DNA of 64,000 bases, taken from contig NZ_PJAT01000123.1 of the NCBI RefSeq assembly GCF_002836715.1, forward strand, positions 1 through 64,000, in the 5' to 3' direction. Within the stretch, counting starts at the first letter, position 1; each line of letters starts with the position of its first letter. Under the pieces are notes generated by a model. The model ran no database searches. It was not told the origin of the DNA and was given only the letters and a program-made list of their open reading frames with translations. Both the position numbers and the translations under genes were made by a program. The stretch is from Psychrobacter sp. 4Dc. Its GTDB lineage: Bacteria; Pseudomonadota; Gammaproteobacteria; Pseudomonadales; Moraxellaceae. Of this stretch, positions 8,887-17,879 are shown in pieces.

Positions 8887-9783
8887 ATGACAATTTCAAT
8901 GACATCATCAATGAGCAAAAAAGCATTGTGGCTAGCACCGCTTAGCGCAGCAATGCTAATGCTGGCAGGTTGTAACAATAGCTCAGCACCAGCAGAAAAT
9001 GCTGAAGCTGACACCGCTACTGAAGCGCCTTTAAATATCAAAATTGCGACAGAATCAAGCTATAAGCCTTTTAGTTATACCGATGCAGATGGCAAGCTGA
9101 TTGGTTATGAGATTGAGCTGGTTGACGCATTATGTGCGCAAATGAAAGCTGAGTGTGAAGTCATCTCTCAAGATTGGGATGGTTTGATTCCAGGGCTTAA
9201 CGCACAGAAATTTGATGCAGCTATCGCAGGTATGTCTATCACGCCTGAGCGTAAAGAAGTGGTTGATTTCAGTGACCCTTACTTCCATAGCGGTATCATC
9301 TTGATCGGCAAAAAAGGTGATGACTTAAGCGTTGAGTCGCTAACAGGTCTACCAATTGCCTCACAGCGCTCAACTGTTGCCTCGCAATACCTACAAGACG
9401 AGCATGCAGATGCTGATATCAAGTTATATGATACGCAAGACAATGCTTATCTAGATCTAACCTCAGGTCGCGTGCGCGGTATGATGTCTGACAAAGTCAC
9501 AGGTATTGACTGGTTAAAAACAGACGCAGGCAAAGGCTACGAAGTCAAAGGTGAAGAAATCAGCACCAATGATGATGCGATGGGTATTGCCTTCCGTAAA
9601 GGCGATCCGTTAGTTGCTAAGTTCAATGCAGCATTAGCTGAACTAAAAGACAATGGCACCTATGATCAAATCACGGGTAGCTACTTTGGTACTAGCTCAA
9701 CGGCTGCTGCGCAAAAAGCTGTGGCAACAACTGATAGTGTCGAAGAAGTAATGGTCGCTGAAGAAGAAGCGCCAGCTAACTAA
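8887..9783 (+). CDS. Amino-acid ABC transporter substrate-binding lipoprotein (paralogue 2)
   Basis: This 298-aa paralogue of the preceding gene has lipobox LAGC (Cys29). The IKIATESSYKPFSYTDADG start, SQDWDGLIPGL, AGMSITPERKEVVDFSDPY and YLDLTSGRVRGMMSDKV motifs of the HisJ family are present. It differs by an acidic, Ala-rich C-terminal tail of about 30 residues after the solute-binding fold (ending EEEAPAN). An AAGGA site lies about 10 nt upstream. The changed pocket residues relative to its neighbours suggest a different preferred ligand, which is unproven. Confidence 0.92.
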   Translation: MTISMTSSMSKKALWLAPLSAAMLMLAGCNNSSAPAENAEADTATEAPLNIKIATESSYKPFSYTDADGKLIGYEIELVDALCAQMKAECEVISQDWDGLIPGLNAQKFDAAIAGMSITPERKEVVDFSDPYFHSGIILIGKKGDDLSVESLTGLPIASQRSTVASQYLQDEHADADIKLYDTQDNAYLDLTSGRVRGMMSDKVTGIDWLKTDAGKGYEVKGEEISTNDDAMGIAFRKGDPLVAKFNAALAELKDNGTYDQITGSYFGTSSTAAAQKAVATTDSVEEVMVAEEEAPAN

Positions 9784-9855
9784 TACGATATCTAGCAGTT
9801 CGACTGCTGTTGTTTGAAGACGTGTTGTTTACTCAAGAAAAAACCAAGGATGATC

Positions 9856-10803
9856 ATGAGCAACCATTGTGCCCCAATCTGTACCACGACTGGCAAATCT
9901 AACATTACTGTAGCCAGTCGTTTGTCTATGTCACTGCTTGCGCTAGCGACGGCCTTTACCGTTGCTGGCTGTAGCAATAGCCAAGAGAGTGCGGCTGATA
10001 CCAATCCAGAGGCTACCGAAACAACGGCAGCCTCTACAGGTGATGTATTACGCATCGGTACAGAAGGGGCCTATGCGCCTTTTAACTATACCAATGCCGA
10101 TGGGACACTGGGTGGTTTTGATGTTGAGATAGCAAATGCACTCTGTGCTGATATGCAGGTGACCTGTGAGATTGTGGCGCAGGACTGGGACGGTATTATC
10201 CCTGGTCTAAAAGCAGGTAAGTATGATGCAATCGTGGCCGCGATGTCCGTTACTCCAGAGCGTTCGCAGCAGGTGAGCTTTACCGATCCGTACTTTAGCA
10301 ATGCCTTGGTCTTTTTGGCCAAAAAAGACAGCAGCTTTGACCCTAGTAACAACAGCGATATCGACTCGCATTCTATTGCTGCACAGCGTTCAACCATTTC
10401 ATCGCAGTGGCTAGAAGACACGTATCCAAAAGCCGATATGAAGCTTTATGATACGTTGAGCAATGCGTTTTTGGATCTCGGTTCAAACCGTGTCGATGCG
10501 ATGATTTCTGATAAGCTGCCTGCCATAGAATGGCTGAGCTCAAATGCTGGTAGCAAATATGCGCTTAAAGGTGATGAGATCGATATCAATGATAACTTTG
10601 CCATAGCAGTACGCCCAGGCGATCCGCTACAAGCAAAGATCAATCAGTCTCTTGCTAATATAAAAGCTAATGGTACTTACGATAAAATCAATCAAAAGTA
10701 CTTTGCGGTGCCAGCGTCTGCAACGAGCACAGTTGATGAAGACGCAAATACAGGCACAGATACAAATACTGCCGACCAACCAGCGACAGAAAACGTTAGT
10801 TAA
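9856..10803 (+). CDS. Amino-acid ABC transporter substrate-binding lipoprotein (paralogue 3)
   Basis: This third HisJ-like paralogue is 315 aa from the chosen ATG at 9856, which sits 5 nt after AAGGA. A longer frame opens at 9814 without a ribosome site. The N-region is long and unusual (two cysteines before the hydrophobic core), and the lipobox is VAGC (Cys39). The mature fold has LRIGTEGAYAPFNYTNADG, AQDWDGIIPGL, AMSVTPERSQQVSFTDPY and AFLDLGSNRVDAMISDKL. It ends in a ~30-residue Thr/Asp/Asn-rich tail. A terminator follows, so the permease genes downstream are probably transcribed separately or by read-through. Confidence 0.9.
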   Translation: MSNHCAPICTTTGKSNITVASRLSMSLLALATAFTVAGCSNSQESAADTNPEATETTAASTGDVLRIGTEGAYAPFNYTNADGTLGGFDVEIANALCADMQVTCEIVAQDWDGIIPGLKAGKYDAIVAAMSVTPERSQQVSFTDPYFSNALVFLAKKDSSFDPSNNSDIDSHSIAAQRSTISSQWLEDTYPKADMKLYDTLSNAFLDLGSNRVDAMISDKLPAIEWLSSNAGSKYALKGDEIDINDNFAIAVRPGDPLQAKINQSLANIKANGTYDKINQKYFAVPASATSTVDEDANTGTDTNTADQPATENVS

Positions 10804-10853
10804 TAGCTAACAGTAGTCAAAGATAGCAGTCAAGAAATATTGTTTTGATTAAT

Positions 10854-10888
10854 AAAAGGATATCACCATCATGGTGATGTCCTTTTTT
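10854..10888 (+). terminator. Rho-independent terminator after the binding-protein genes
   Basis: An AAAAGGA-TATCACCAT / ATGGTGATGTCC-TTTTTT stem has a minimal loop and T6. It splits the transporter locus into two transcription units. Confidence 0.85.
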
Positions 10889-11239
10889 ATTTGTCGTTAT
10901 ATCAAAGAATATACATAATAGCCGCCTATCAATTTTGCTCAAATTTAGTCGGCTTATTGTATGTCTCTAGAGGCAAGTGTCTGTTTAAGTACGGTTTAGG
11001 CGCAGCTTTTACGCGTCAGTATTAACATCACGGCGAGTGAATATGATAAAATCAGCGCTCATTTCTACTGTGTCAATTATCGCAGCATTAATCGTATTCT
11101 TCTGACGTCATTTTTTGACGCCGACCATCCCTATTGATTTGGTATAAAATACGGTGTTTCGCCGCGTTCAGCTATTGATGCTGATTCTTTTAACTCATAT
11201 TTTGCAAATTGCTAATATAAAGAGACTGAGTGGATAATC
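10889..11239. other. Intergenic region before the permease genes
   Basis: About 350 bp lie between the terminator and the first permease gene. The region is AT-rich and presumably carries a promoter for the permease pair. No gene, RNA or clear operator was recognised. Confidence 0.5.
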
Positions 11240-11974
11240 GTGTTTGACTTACAAGGATTTGGCGCGCTTTTATTAAGCGGCGCTACCGTCACTATACAGC
11301 TAGCTGTGACCAGTTTGATCATTGGTCTGGCTTTAGGCTTGCTCGGCGCAACCGCAAAGATGTCCAATATCTGGTTGCTGCGTAAACTTGCGACTGTCTA
11401 TACTGCGACGATGCGCGGTATTCCTGAGCTGCTATTGGTGCTCTTTATCTATTATGGCGGCTCTATCTTATTGATGAGCATCCTCAAAAAGTTCGGCTAT
11501 AACGACTATGTCGAAATTAGCGCTTTTTGGGGTGGTGTCATGGCACTGTCTATTGCTTTTGGTGCGTATGCGACTGAGATTTTTCGCATGTCCATTCAAG
11601 AGATTCCAGTAGGGCAGCGAGAGGCTGCGCAAGCGATTGGTATGCGTCCTTTTCAGACTTTTTATCGCATCACTTTGCCGCAAGTGTGGCAGATTGCTTT
11701 ACCAGGTTTGGGAAATTTATTTCTGGTACTACTCAAAGATACCGCATTGGTATCGGTCGTGGGTCTCAAGGACATCATGTATCAGTCATCGCGTGCGGCA
11801 CAGTCTACACAGCAGCCGTTTACCTTTTATATGGCAGCAGCGATTATTTATTTGGGTCTGACCATGTTGATTACTGGCTTTATGATGTGGCTTGAGTGGC
11901 GCGCCAATCCTGCGGCACGCTATGCTAAAAAGATAAGCCGCCAATCCACTCACAGTCAATCGACCATAGGGTAG
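11240..11974 (+). CDS. Amino-acid ABC transporter permease (HisQ/ArtQ type)
   Basis: This 244-aa inner-membrane permease starts at GTG 11240, with a GAGTGG site 6 nt upstream. It has about five hydrophobic helices and the EAA loop contacting the ATPase (REAAQAIGMRPFQTFYRITLPQ). The MRGIPELLLVLFIYYG stretch is typical of the HisQ/GlnP branch. The partner permease follows after 12 nt, and the two form the heterodimeric channel for the binding proteins upstream. Confidence 0.92.
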   Translation: MFDLQGFGALLLSGATVTIQLAVTSLIIGLALGLLGATAKMSNIWLLRKLATVYTATMRGIPELLLVLFIYYGGSILLMSILKKFGYNDYVEISAFWGGVMALSIAFGAYATEIFRMSIQEIPVGQREAAQAIGMRPFQTFYRITLPQVWQIALPGLGNLFLVLLKDTALVSVVGLKDIMYQSSRAAQSTQQPFTFYMAAAIIYLGLTMLITGFMMWLEWRANPAARYAKKISRQSTHSQSTIG

Positions 11975-11986
11975 AGGAGAGATACT

Positions 11987-12712
11987 ATGGATTGGAATTG
12001 GCAGGTCATTTTTGACCATATCCCTGATTTACTAGGCGGCGCGGTATTGACCGTACAGCTGGTCTTGTTTTCAGGTGTGATTGGATTGCTGTTTGGTTTG
12101 GTTTTAGCGTTGCTACGACTGTCTAAGAATTGGGTGGTACAGATACTACCGTTTCTGTATATCTTCTTTTTCCGTGGTACGCCGCTATTGGTACAGATAT
12201 TCCTGATTTATTACGGTTTGGGTCAGTTCGAGGCCGTACGCGAGTCGTTCTTGTGGGAGCCGGTACTTAGCCAAGCATATTGGTGTGCCATCATCGCCTT
12301 TACCCTCAATACCAGTGCTTATCTGGCAGAGATTATACGCGGTGCGATTCAGACGATTCCTATTGGAGAGCTTGAGGCCGCTGATGCACTTGGTATGTCT
12401 AAATGGCAAAAGCTAACACGGGTTACGCTGCCGCGCGCATTTGGTATTGTGATTCCAGCATACAGTAACGAAGTTATCTTTATGCTAAAAGGTAGTGCGC
12501 TAGCGTCGACTATTGCATTGATGGATATCACAGGTGTTGCTCGTACGATTAGTGCGCGTACCTATACCTTGATGGAGCTATTCTTTGCCGCTGGTATCGT
12601 CTATCTATTGCTGTCATGGGTTATCTTGTTTAGCTTTAGAATGTTTGAAAAGCGTATGAACCGTCATGCCAGTTATGTACCACCAGATGTTGTGACCAAT
12701 ACGATTCCATAG
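11987..12712 (+). CDS. Amino-acid ABC transporter permease (HisM/ArtM type)
   Basis: This second permease, 241 aa, has RGTPLLVQIFLIYYGLGQ near the N-terminus and the EAA loop LEAADALGMSKWQKLTRVTLPRA. A GGAGAG site precedes the ATG. It completes the importer of one ATPase, two permeases and three binding lipoproteins. Its stop codon runs directly into a heptamer repeat. Confidence 0.92.
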   Translation: MDWNWQVIFDHIPDLLGGAVLTVQLVLFSGVIGLLFGLVLALLRLSKNWVVQILPFLYIFFFRGTPLLVQIFLIYYGLGQFEAVRESFLWEPVLSQAYWCAIIAFTLNTSAYLAEIIRGAIQTIPIGELEAADALGMSKWQKLTRVTLPRAFGIVIPAYSNEVIFMLKGSALASTIALMDITGVARTISARTYTLMELFFAAGIVYLLLSWVILFSFRMFEKRMNRHASYVPPDVVTNTIP

Positions 12713-12752
12713 TTAGCAGTTAGCAGTTAGCAGTTAGCAGTTAGCAGTTAGC
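12711..12752. repeat. Six perfect copies of the heptamer AGTTAGC
   Basis: This 42-bp tandem array begins within the TAG stop of the permease gene (last two bases shared). All six units are identical. A 7-bp unit is prone to slippage and is a natural VNTR candidate. It lies in the 3' untranslated region. Confidence 0.97.
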
Positions 12753-12834
12753 AACTAAAAATCGTCAAAGTCACTGTAGACAACATAGTATGGACTGCTG
12801 ATAAAATAGCCGTCATTTACAGGGAGAGTTTAGT

Positions 12835-13551
12835 ATGAGCCAATCGCCACATGAATCATTAGCGAACGCCATTGCAGCTGGTGTCAATGCCGAGCAGGGC
12901 GCTATCAATCATAATGAAAGATTGCGTGCTTCTATTGGTAAAGTTGTCTGTGTTGGTCGCAACTATGCGGCACATGCTGCAGAATTGGGTAATGAAGTAC
13001 CAACCACGCCGATACTGTTTATGAAGCCTGCGTCTTCAGTAGTCTCTATCCGTAGTGATGTGGTTCGCCCAAGTCCAGAGTTATTTGGGGAGACTCACTA
13101 CGAGGCCGAACTATGTATTCAGCTATCAGCTGATTTATCTATGGCGACGATTGAGCAAGCTCAGCAAGCGATTGGTGGCGTGACATTGGGACTGGATTTG
13201 ACCTTGCGTGATTTGCAAAGCACCCTCAAAGAAAAAGGTCATCCGTGGGAGCGTGCTAAGTGTTTTGACGGAGCCTGCGTGCTTGCTGATTGGCTTGACC
13301 CGCAAGCGTTTGGCAATCTGCAGAGTGTACAGTATCAGCTGTCTATCAATGATGAGCTGGCGCAAGATGGCGATAGTGCCTTAATGCTATTTCCTGTCTA
13401 TGAATTGCTGGTCAATATCAGTCACGCCTTTAGCTTGCAAGCAGGTGATGTGATTATGACTGGTACGCCAAGCGGCGTTGGTGTGTTGCAAGCAGGCGAT
13501 CAGCTTAAGCTAAAACTGGGTGCTCATGAGTGGGTATCACAAGTGCAGTAA
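12835..13551 (+). CDS. Fumarylacetoacetate hydrolase (FAH) family protein
   Basis: At 238 aa it matches the short YcgM/FAHD1-type FAH fold. VVCVGRNYAAHAAELGNE and PILFMKPASSVV open the domain. The metal-binding acidic cluster is in HYEAELCIQL plus the later LTLRDLQ. GDVIMTGTPSGVG closes the active site. Such enzymes hydrolyse or decarboxylate beta-diketo-acid substrates (acylpyruvates, oxaloacetate) with Mg2+. The exact substrate cannot be told here. A GGGAGAG ribosome site lies upstream. It is a single-gene unit with its own terminator. Confidence 0.88.
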   Translation: MSQSPHESLANAIAAGVNAEQGAINHNERLRASIGKVVCVGRNYAAHAAELGNEVPTTPILFMKPASSVVSIRSDVVRPSPELFGETHYEAELCIQLSADLSMATIEQAQQAIGGVTLGLDLTLRDLQSTLKEKGHPWERAKCFDGACVLADWLDPQAFGNLQSVQYQLSINDELAQDGDSALMLFPVYELLVNISHAFSLQAGDVIMTGTPSGVGVLQAGDQLKLKLGAHEWVSQVQ

Positions 13552-13578
13552 GCTTGATTGCAATAACAAACACATATT

Positions 13579-13608
13579 AAAAACCCCGAGCAATTGCTTG
13601 GGGTTTTT
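13579..13608. terminator. Rho-independent terminator
   Basis: AAAAACCCC / GGGGTTTTT closes over a short palindromic top (AGCAATTGCT). It has A and T tracts on either side. Confidence 0.9.
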
Positions 13609-13706
13609 GCTTTTAAGCCTTTATATTTATTTTTTAAATTTGCTAACTGCAAAACAATTCTAACTATCTAATCATTCTATTTTTCAATAACCATCAGTAC
13701 AGTCGA

Positions 13707-13746
13707 TTGTCATCAGTTTGTCACCTATTGTTCAGCGTGCTGTCAT
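13707..13746 (+). promoter_or_regulatory. Pho box array upstream of phoX
   Basis: TTGTCAT (13707-13713), 4 nt, TTGTCAC (13718-13724) is the canonical 7-4-7 PhoB site layout. A further CTGTCAT at 13740-13746 sits exactly 33 bp (three 11-bp steps) downstream. A poor half-site (TTGTTCA) lies at 13728. This predicts phosphate-starvation control of the PhoX gene. Confidence 0.8.
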
Positions 13747-13848
13747 AAAGGTTGAGTAGACTTAAGCGGAATTCGTATTTTTGTGGTCGTAATTATAAAG
13801 CCGCGATCAACTCTCTGCCAATCTAGCCTAATAGCAAGGTGACTGATA

Positions 13849-16065
13849 ATGACATTATTGAACAATGAGCGAACGCTTGCCCACGAAGTGGTTGAAGACT
13901 CAAATCCTACTAATAATACTGACTTTCAGACGATTATCAATCGTCGATTGAACCGCCGTAGTATCCTAAAAGGTGGCACAGGGTTGACGGCTGCTGCGTT
14001 TTTTGGCGCATTACCTTTGGTCGGTTGTAGTGAGGACGACGATAGCAGTATTGTTGGTAATGACGATAATGCCGCTATCCCTGCACAAGGTGATCTAAAG
14101 CGTCCTGATACCCTAAAGTTTGAAGCAGTCGCGCATTCAACAGCTGATACGATGACTGTAGCAGCGGGCTACAAGGCAGAGATGATATTACCACTTGGTA
14201 CACCGCTGAACTCTGGTATCGAAGACTGGAAAGACAATCGTGAGCAATCAGCAGAGTCATTTGAATGGCGTATGGGTGACAACCATGATGGGATGTGGTT
14301 CTTTGGCAAAAACGGTAACGCTTACGATGCCAAAGCGTCAGAAAACAGCCTGCTAGTCATGAACCATGAATACGTTAATAGCAGTGAGCTTAGCCCATTT
14401 GGCTATTACGTCACTCAAGATAACGATGCTGCGCCTATCTTTCAAAACCGCCGTCTCGCAAGCGACGTCCGTCGTGAAGTCAACTGTCATGGGGTTTCGG
14501 TGGTTGAATTAACTCGCCGTGCAGATGGTATGGGTTATGAGATGGTACCTGACTCTAAATACAATCGCCGTATTACCAGTAGTACAACAGCACAATTGGC
14601 TGGCCCTGTGGCAGGCTCTGCTCTGGTCAAGACCAAGTTTGATCCGACAGGCTATCAGACTCGCGGTATCAATAACAATTGCGGCGCAGGTCTGTCACCG
14701 TGGGGTACTTATCTGACGACCGAAGAGAACTTCTTGGGTGTGTTTGCCCGTGGACAAGATGCCAGTCAATTGAGCGCTGGTGATAACTATGCACGCGAGC
14801 GCTACGGTGCGGTGGAGAACTTCCCAGGTTGGGAGTATCTATGGCATACCCCAGAGGCAAGGGATGCCAAAATAGCAGACGAGTTCTCACGCTGGGATAT
14901 GACCGCTGTCGGTGCGAGTGCTGCTGAAGATTATCGCTACGGCTTCAACACTTTTGGTTATATTACTGAGATTGACCCATTTGACCAAAACTCTATACCG
15001 CAAAAACGTACCGCACTGGGCCGATTTGCTCATGAAAACTGTGCGTATGCTCCTGTTGAGCAAGGTAAGCCAGTGGTGTTCTACATGGGTGATGACGCCC
15101 GAGGTGAGTACATTTATAAGTTTGTCTCCAAAGCGATGTGGTCAAACTCGGACATCGGCGGCGGACTAAAAGCAGGTGACAAATATCTGAATGACGGCAC
15201 GCTATACGTGGCGGTATTTAACGAAGATGGTAGCGGCGAGTGGAAAGCACTCGTCCATGGTCAAAATGGACTGGATGCTTTTAATAGTGTACTGCCATTC
15301 AATGGACAGGATGAAGTATTGGTCTTTGCTCGTGCAGCTGCCGATGCTGCTGGTGCTACCAAAATGGATCGACCAGAATGGGTATCGGTCAGTCCTATGA
15401 CAGGCGATGTCTATGTGACATTGACCAATAATAAATATCGCGGCGTACGTGACGACCAACCTGTCTCAGCCTCCAATCCGCGTAGCTATCAATCAAGCGG
15501 AAAAGCGCTTGGTAATGACAATGGCCATATCATTCGCTGGGCAGAAGCGGGCGGCGACCATGCTGCAACGAGCTTTGAGTGGGATATTTATCTGTTTGGT
15601 GCGCCAAGTGACTTATCAGCAGAAAACCTATCTCAGCTAAATGACAATAATGACTTTTCTTCACCTGATGGGCTGTATTTTGACCCGCGCGGTGTCTTGT
15701 GGATTCAGACAGACGACGGCGCTTACACCGATACCAGTAGCTGTATGTTGCTTGCGGCTCTGCCGGGTAAGGTCAGTGATGGCTCGATGACGACCACATC
15801 GGCAGGGCAGTCAACCCGAGTCGGCACATCTGCTAGCAATGACAATATCAAACGATTCTTTGTTGGTCCTGAAGGATGCGAAGTAACAGGTATCACCATG
15901 GCGCCAGATTTTAAAACGCTGTTTATCAACATCCAGCATCCGGGCAACACATGGGGCGCTGTCGCTGGCGGTAGTATTCCTCGCTCAGCGACTGTGATGA
16001 TTACTCGCGAAGATGGTGATGTCATACTGGCAGAATCATTTGATACGGCTGATAGCACGACATAG
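13849..16065 (+). CDS. phoX: PhoX-family alkaline phosphatase, Tat-exported lipoprotein
   Basis: This 738-aa protein of the PhoX/DUF839 family releases phosphate from organic esters and uses Ca2+/Fe cofactors. The N-terminus has a twin-arginine motif (RRSILK, Arg36-Arg37) followed by a hydrophobic stretch ending LPLVGC, so it may be exported folded by Tat and lipidated on Cys60. Family landmarks include SLLVMNHEYVN, VNCHGVSVVE, NNCGAGLSPWGTYLTTEEN, HENCAYAP and a C-terminal FVGPEGCEVTGI. A Pho box sits about 100-140 bp upstream. There is a single gene between two terminators. Confidence 0.92.
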   Translation: MTLLNNERTLAHEVVEDSNPTNNTDFQTIINRRLNRRSILKGGTGLTAAAFFGALPLVGCSEDDDSSIVGNDDNAAIPAQGDLKRPDTLKFEAVAHSTADTMTVAAGYKAEMILPLGTPLNSGIEDWKDNREQSAESFEWRMGDNHDGMWFFGKNGNAYDAKASENSLLVMNHEYVNSSELSPFGYYVTQDNDAAPIFQNRRLASDVRREVNCHGVSVVELTRRADGMGYEMVPDSKYNRRITSSTTAQLAGPVAGSALVKTKFDPTGYQTRGINNNCGAGLSPWGTYLTTEENFLGVFARGQDASQLSAGDNYARERYGAVENFPGWEYLWHTPEARDAKIADEFSRWDMTAVGASAAEDYRYGFNTFGYITEIDPFDQNSIPQKRTALGRFAHENCAYAPVEQGKPVVFYMGDDARGEYIYKFVSKAMWSNSDIGGGLKAGDKYLNDGTLYVAVFNEDGSGEWKALVHGQNGLDAFNSVLPFNGQDEVLVFARAAADAAGATKMDRPEWVSVSPMTGDVYVTLTNNKYRGVRDDQPVSASNPRSYQSSGKALGNDNGHIIRWAEAGGDHAATSFEWDIYLFGAPSDLSAENLSQLNDNNDFSSPDGLYFDPRGVLWIQTDDGAYTDTSSCMLLAALPGKVSDGSMTTTSAGQSTRVGTSASNDNIKRFFVGPEGCEVTGITMAPDFKTLFINIQHPGNTWGAVAGGSIPRSATVMITREDGDVILAESFDTADSTT

Positions 16066-16116
16066 ATAGATAAGCTGTAGGCGTATATTAGGCACAACCA
16101 AAATGCTCACAACCAT

Positions 16117-16147
16117 AAAAATCCCAAGTTAAGGCTTGGGATTTTTT
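16117..16147. terminator. Rho-independent terminator after phoX
   Basis: AAAAATCCCAAG / CTTGGGATTTTTT forms the stem with a 6-nt loop. Confidence 0.9.
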
Positions 16148-16301
16148 ATTATCATATTGATTTGATGGTTAAATAGACCGTCTATCACCTATCTAGCTCT
16201 GCTAATCGTCATCCCGCTCTAAAGTCAAACCATTCACTTCTCTTTGCTGCCGTTACAGGATAATATAGACCATTACTTTTCTCGCTGAATGTGCAAATAT
16301 T

Positions 16302-17795
16302 ATGAGCAGTCCAAAGGTGTTTTATAACGACAGTGTTAGTGACAGCGACGCTCAAAATGATAGCAGCTATACTCGTACTCATCATGAGCTCGACGCGCAT
16401 TTTGTCCCAGATGCGAGTGTGCCGCTACATAGTCATCTATATGAGCAAATCGACCAACTCGAAGCCATCGATATGGATGAGCTGGTCAAGCTACTAGCAG
16501 ATGCGGATGACAGTGATGAAATCAACAAAACACCTGTGTCTTTGGCTGATTTTTTTGAAGGATTGGCGCAGCTTGCTACCGTGGGTGTGGTTGAGGTTAC
16601 AGAAATCGTAGAAGCCATCCACCGTGAAGTTATCTTGCGTCCGCTAGGCCGCTTCAATGACAAACATTTAAATAAATGGTCGCGCGGATTTACTGGACGT
16701 ATCTATGGCACGATACGTCATGTCATGCAAATGGTCGGTAATAACCTAGCGTCTGTACTACGCATATACAAAAACCTGATTCTCCAAAAGTCAGTGCAGC
16801 CACTACCAGATTCACTAAAAAAACTGGTCAATGTGCTCAATGGTGTTATGGGTGATCATCTTGTCAACAATCAAAATGCGCTCGCCATTCCGATGATGCT
16901 ATACACTCAAGATGGCAAGCCGCAAAGTGAGAGCCTATCAGGTCGCATTGCTATTTTGTGCCATGGTCTATGTATGAGTCATTTAAGCTGGCAAGCCCAA
17001 GCGGATAATGATTTAGGCGAGGCCATTCATGTCAGCCAGCCTGATACCACGGTGCTGTATTTGGATTACAATACGGGTCGACGTATCTCACGTAGCGGCC
17101 GTAAGTTCTCTCAATTACTACAAACGCTGGTCGATGATAACCCAAATATCAGTCAGATAGATCTGGTCGGACATAGTATGGGCGGCTTGGTCTCTCGCAG
17201 TGCACTATTTTATGGCGAGCAAGATCGCCTAGACTGGATCAAGCGCGTGGGAAACCTTATCACGCTAGGTTCGCCGCATCATGGGGCAGTCCTTGAGCGT
17301 ATCGGTAATTATGTACAAGACATTATTGCCAAATTACCGTTTGCAGGCTCACTGGCCAAGCTCGGTGATATGCGCAGTGCTGGTATTATTGATCTACGTC
17401 ATGGCAGTATTCGTGATGCGGATTGGAAAGCATTAGAAGGACGTAGCGTGTTGCCACAAGATTTCCGCCATCCTGCACGGCTGCCAAGTGGTATCAAAAC
17501 TTATTTTGTCGCTAGTGCCTTGCTTGAGACGCATTATGATTCTAAGGTAACGGATCTGCTAGGAGACAGTTTGGTATCGGTGGCTTCAGCGTTGGGCGAG
17601 GATGATGCCGAGCATGCTTTGTTTGTGCCAGATGGTCATAAAGCCATATTTTATGGTGTTAATCATATGAACTTAATTCATAGTAGACGAGTACGCGAAC
17701 AAGTGGTTGAATGGCTACTTGATAATGGTCGAAGTGACTATGCCGGACGTCCGCGCATACACTCTTATCCTAGAAGTTTAGATGTAGCGGTGTAG
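16302..17795 (+). CDS. Alpha/beta hydrolase (PGAP1/lipase-like)
   Basis: This 497-aa protein has an N-terminal ~190 residues that are acidic and partly helical with no recognised domain, then an alpha/beta-hydrolase core starting at IAILCHGLCMSHLSWQ. The nucleophile elbow GHSMGG puts the serine at residue 292, followed by ITLGSPHHGA, which is typical of PGAP1-like esterases and triacylglycerol lipases. A histidine near the C-terminus (FYGVNHMNLI) could complete the triad. There is no signal peptide, so it is probably cytoplasmic. The ribosome site is weak. The substrate is unknown; an ester or lipid is likely. Confidence 0.82.
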   Translation: MSSPKVFYNDSVSDSDAQNDSSYTRTHHELDAHFVPDASVPLHSHLYEQIDQLEAIDMDELVKLLADADDSDEINKTPVSLADFFEGLAQLATVGVVEVTEIVEAIHREVILRPLGRFNDKHLNKWSRGFTGRIYGTIRHVMQMVGNNLASVLRIYKNLILQKSVQPLPDSLKKLVNVLNGVMGDHLVNNQNALAIPMMLYTQDGKPQSESLSGRIAILCHGLCMSHLSWQAQADNDLGEAIHVSQPDTTVLYLDYNTGRRISRSGRKFSQLLQTLVDDNPNISQIDLVGHSMGGLVSRSALFYGEQDRLDWIKRVGNLITLGSPHHGAVLERIGNYVQDIIAKLPFAGSLAKLGDMRSAGIIDLRHGSIRDADWKALEGRSVLPQDFRHPARLPSGIKTYFVASALLETHYDSKVTDLLGDSLVSVASALGEDDAEHALFVPDGHKAIFYGVNHMNLIHSRRVREQVVEWLLDNGRSDYAGRPRIHSYPRSLDVAV

Positions 17796-17813
17796 TGATT
17801 TAATGATAAAAAC

Positions 17814-17848
17814 AAAAACCCTCAGGCATGACGCTTGAGGGTTTTTTT
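17814..17848. terminator. Bidirectional Rho-independent terminator
   Basis: AAAAACCCTCA and TGAGGGTTTTTTT pair between the convergent hydrolase and hslO genes. Confidence 0.9.
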
Positions 17849-17879
17849 ATAAACAATAATTTATAGGAAGTAAGAAAAC

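Noticed and set aside
11095-11125. GACGTCA...TGACG hairpin before the permease genes
   Set aside because: Stem of about 4-5 bp only, no context supporting a regulatory role.
12711-12752. CRISPR array
   Set aside because: The heptamer repeats have no spacers and no cas genes are present; a simple tandem repeat.
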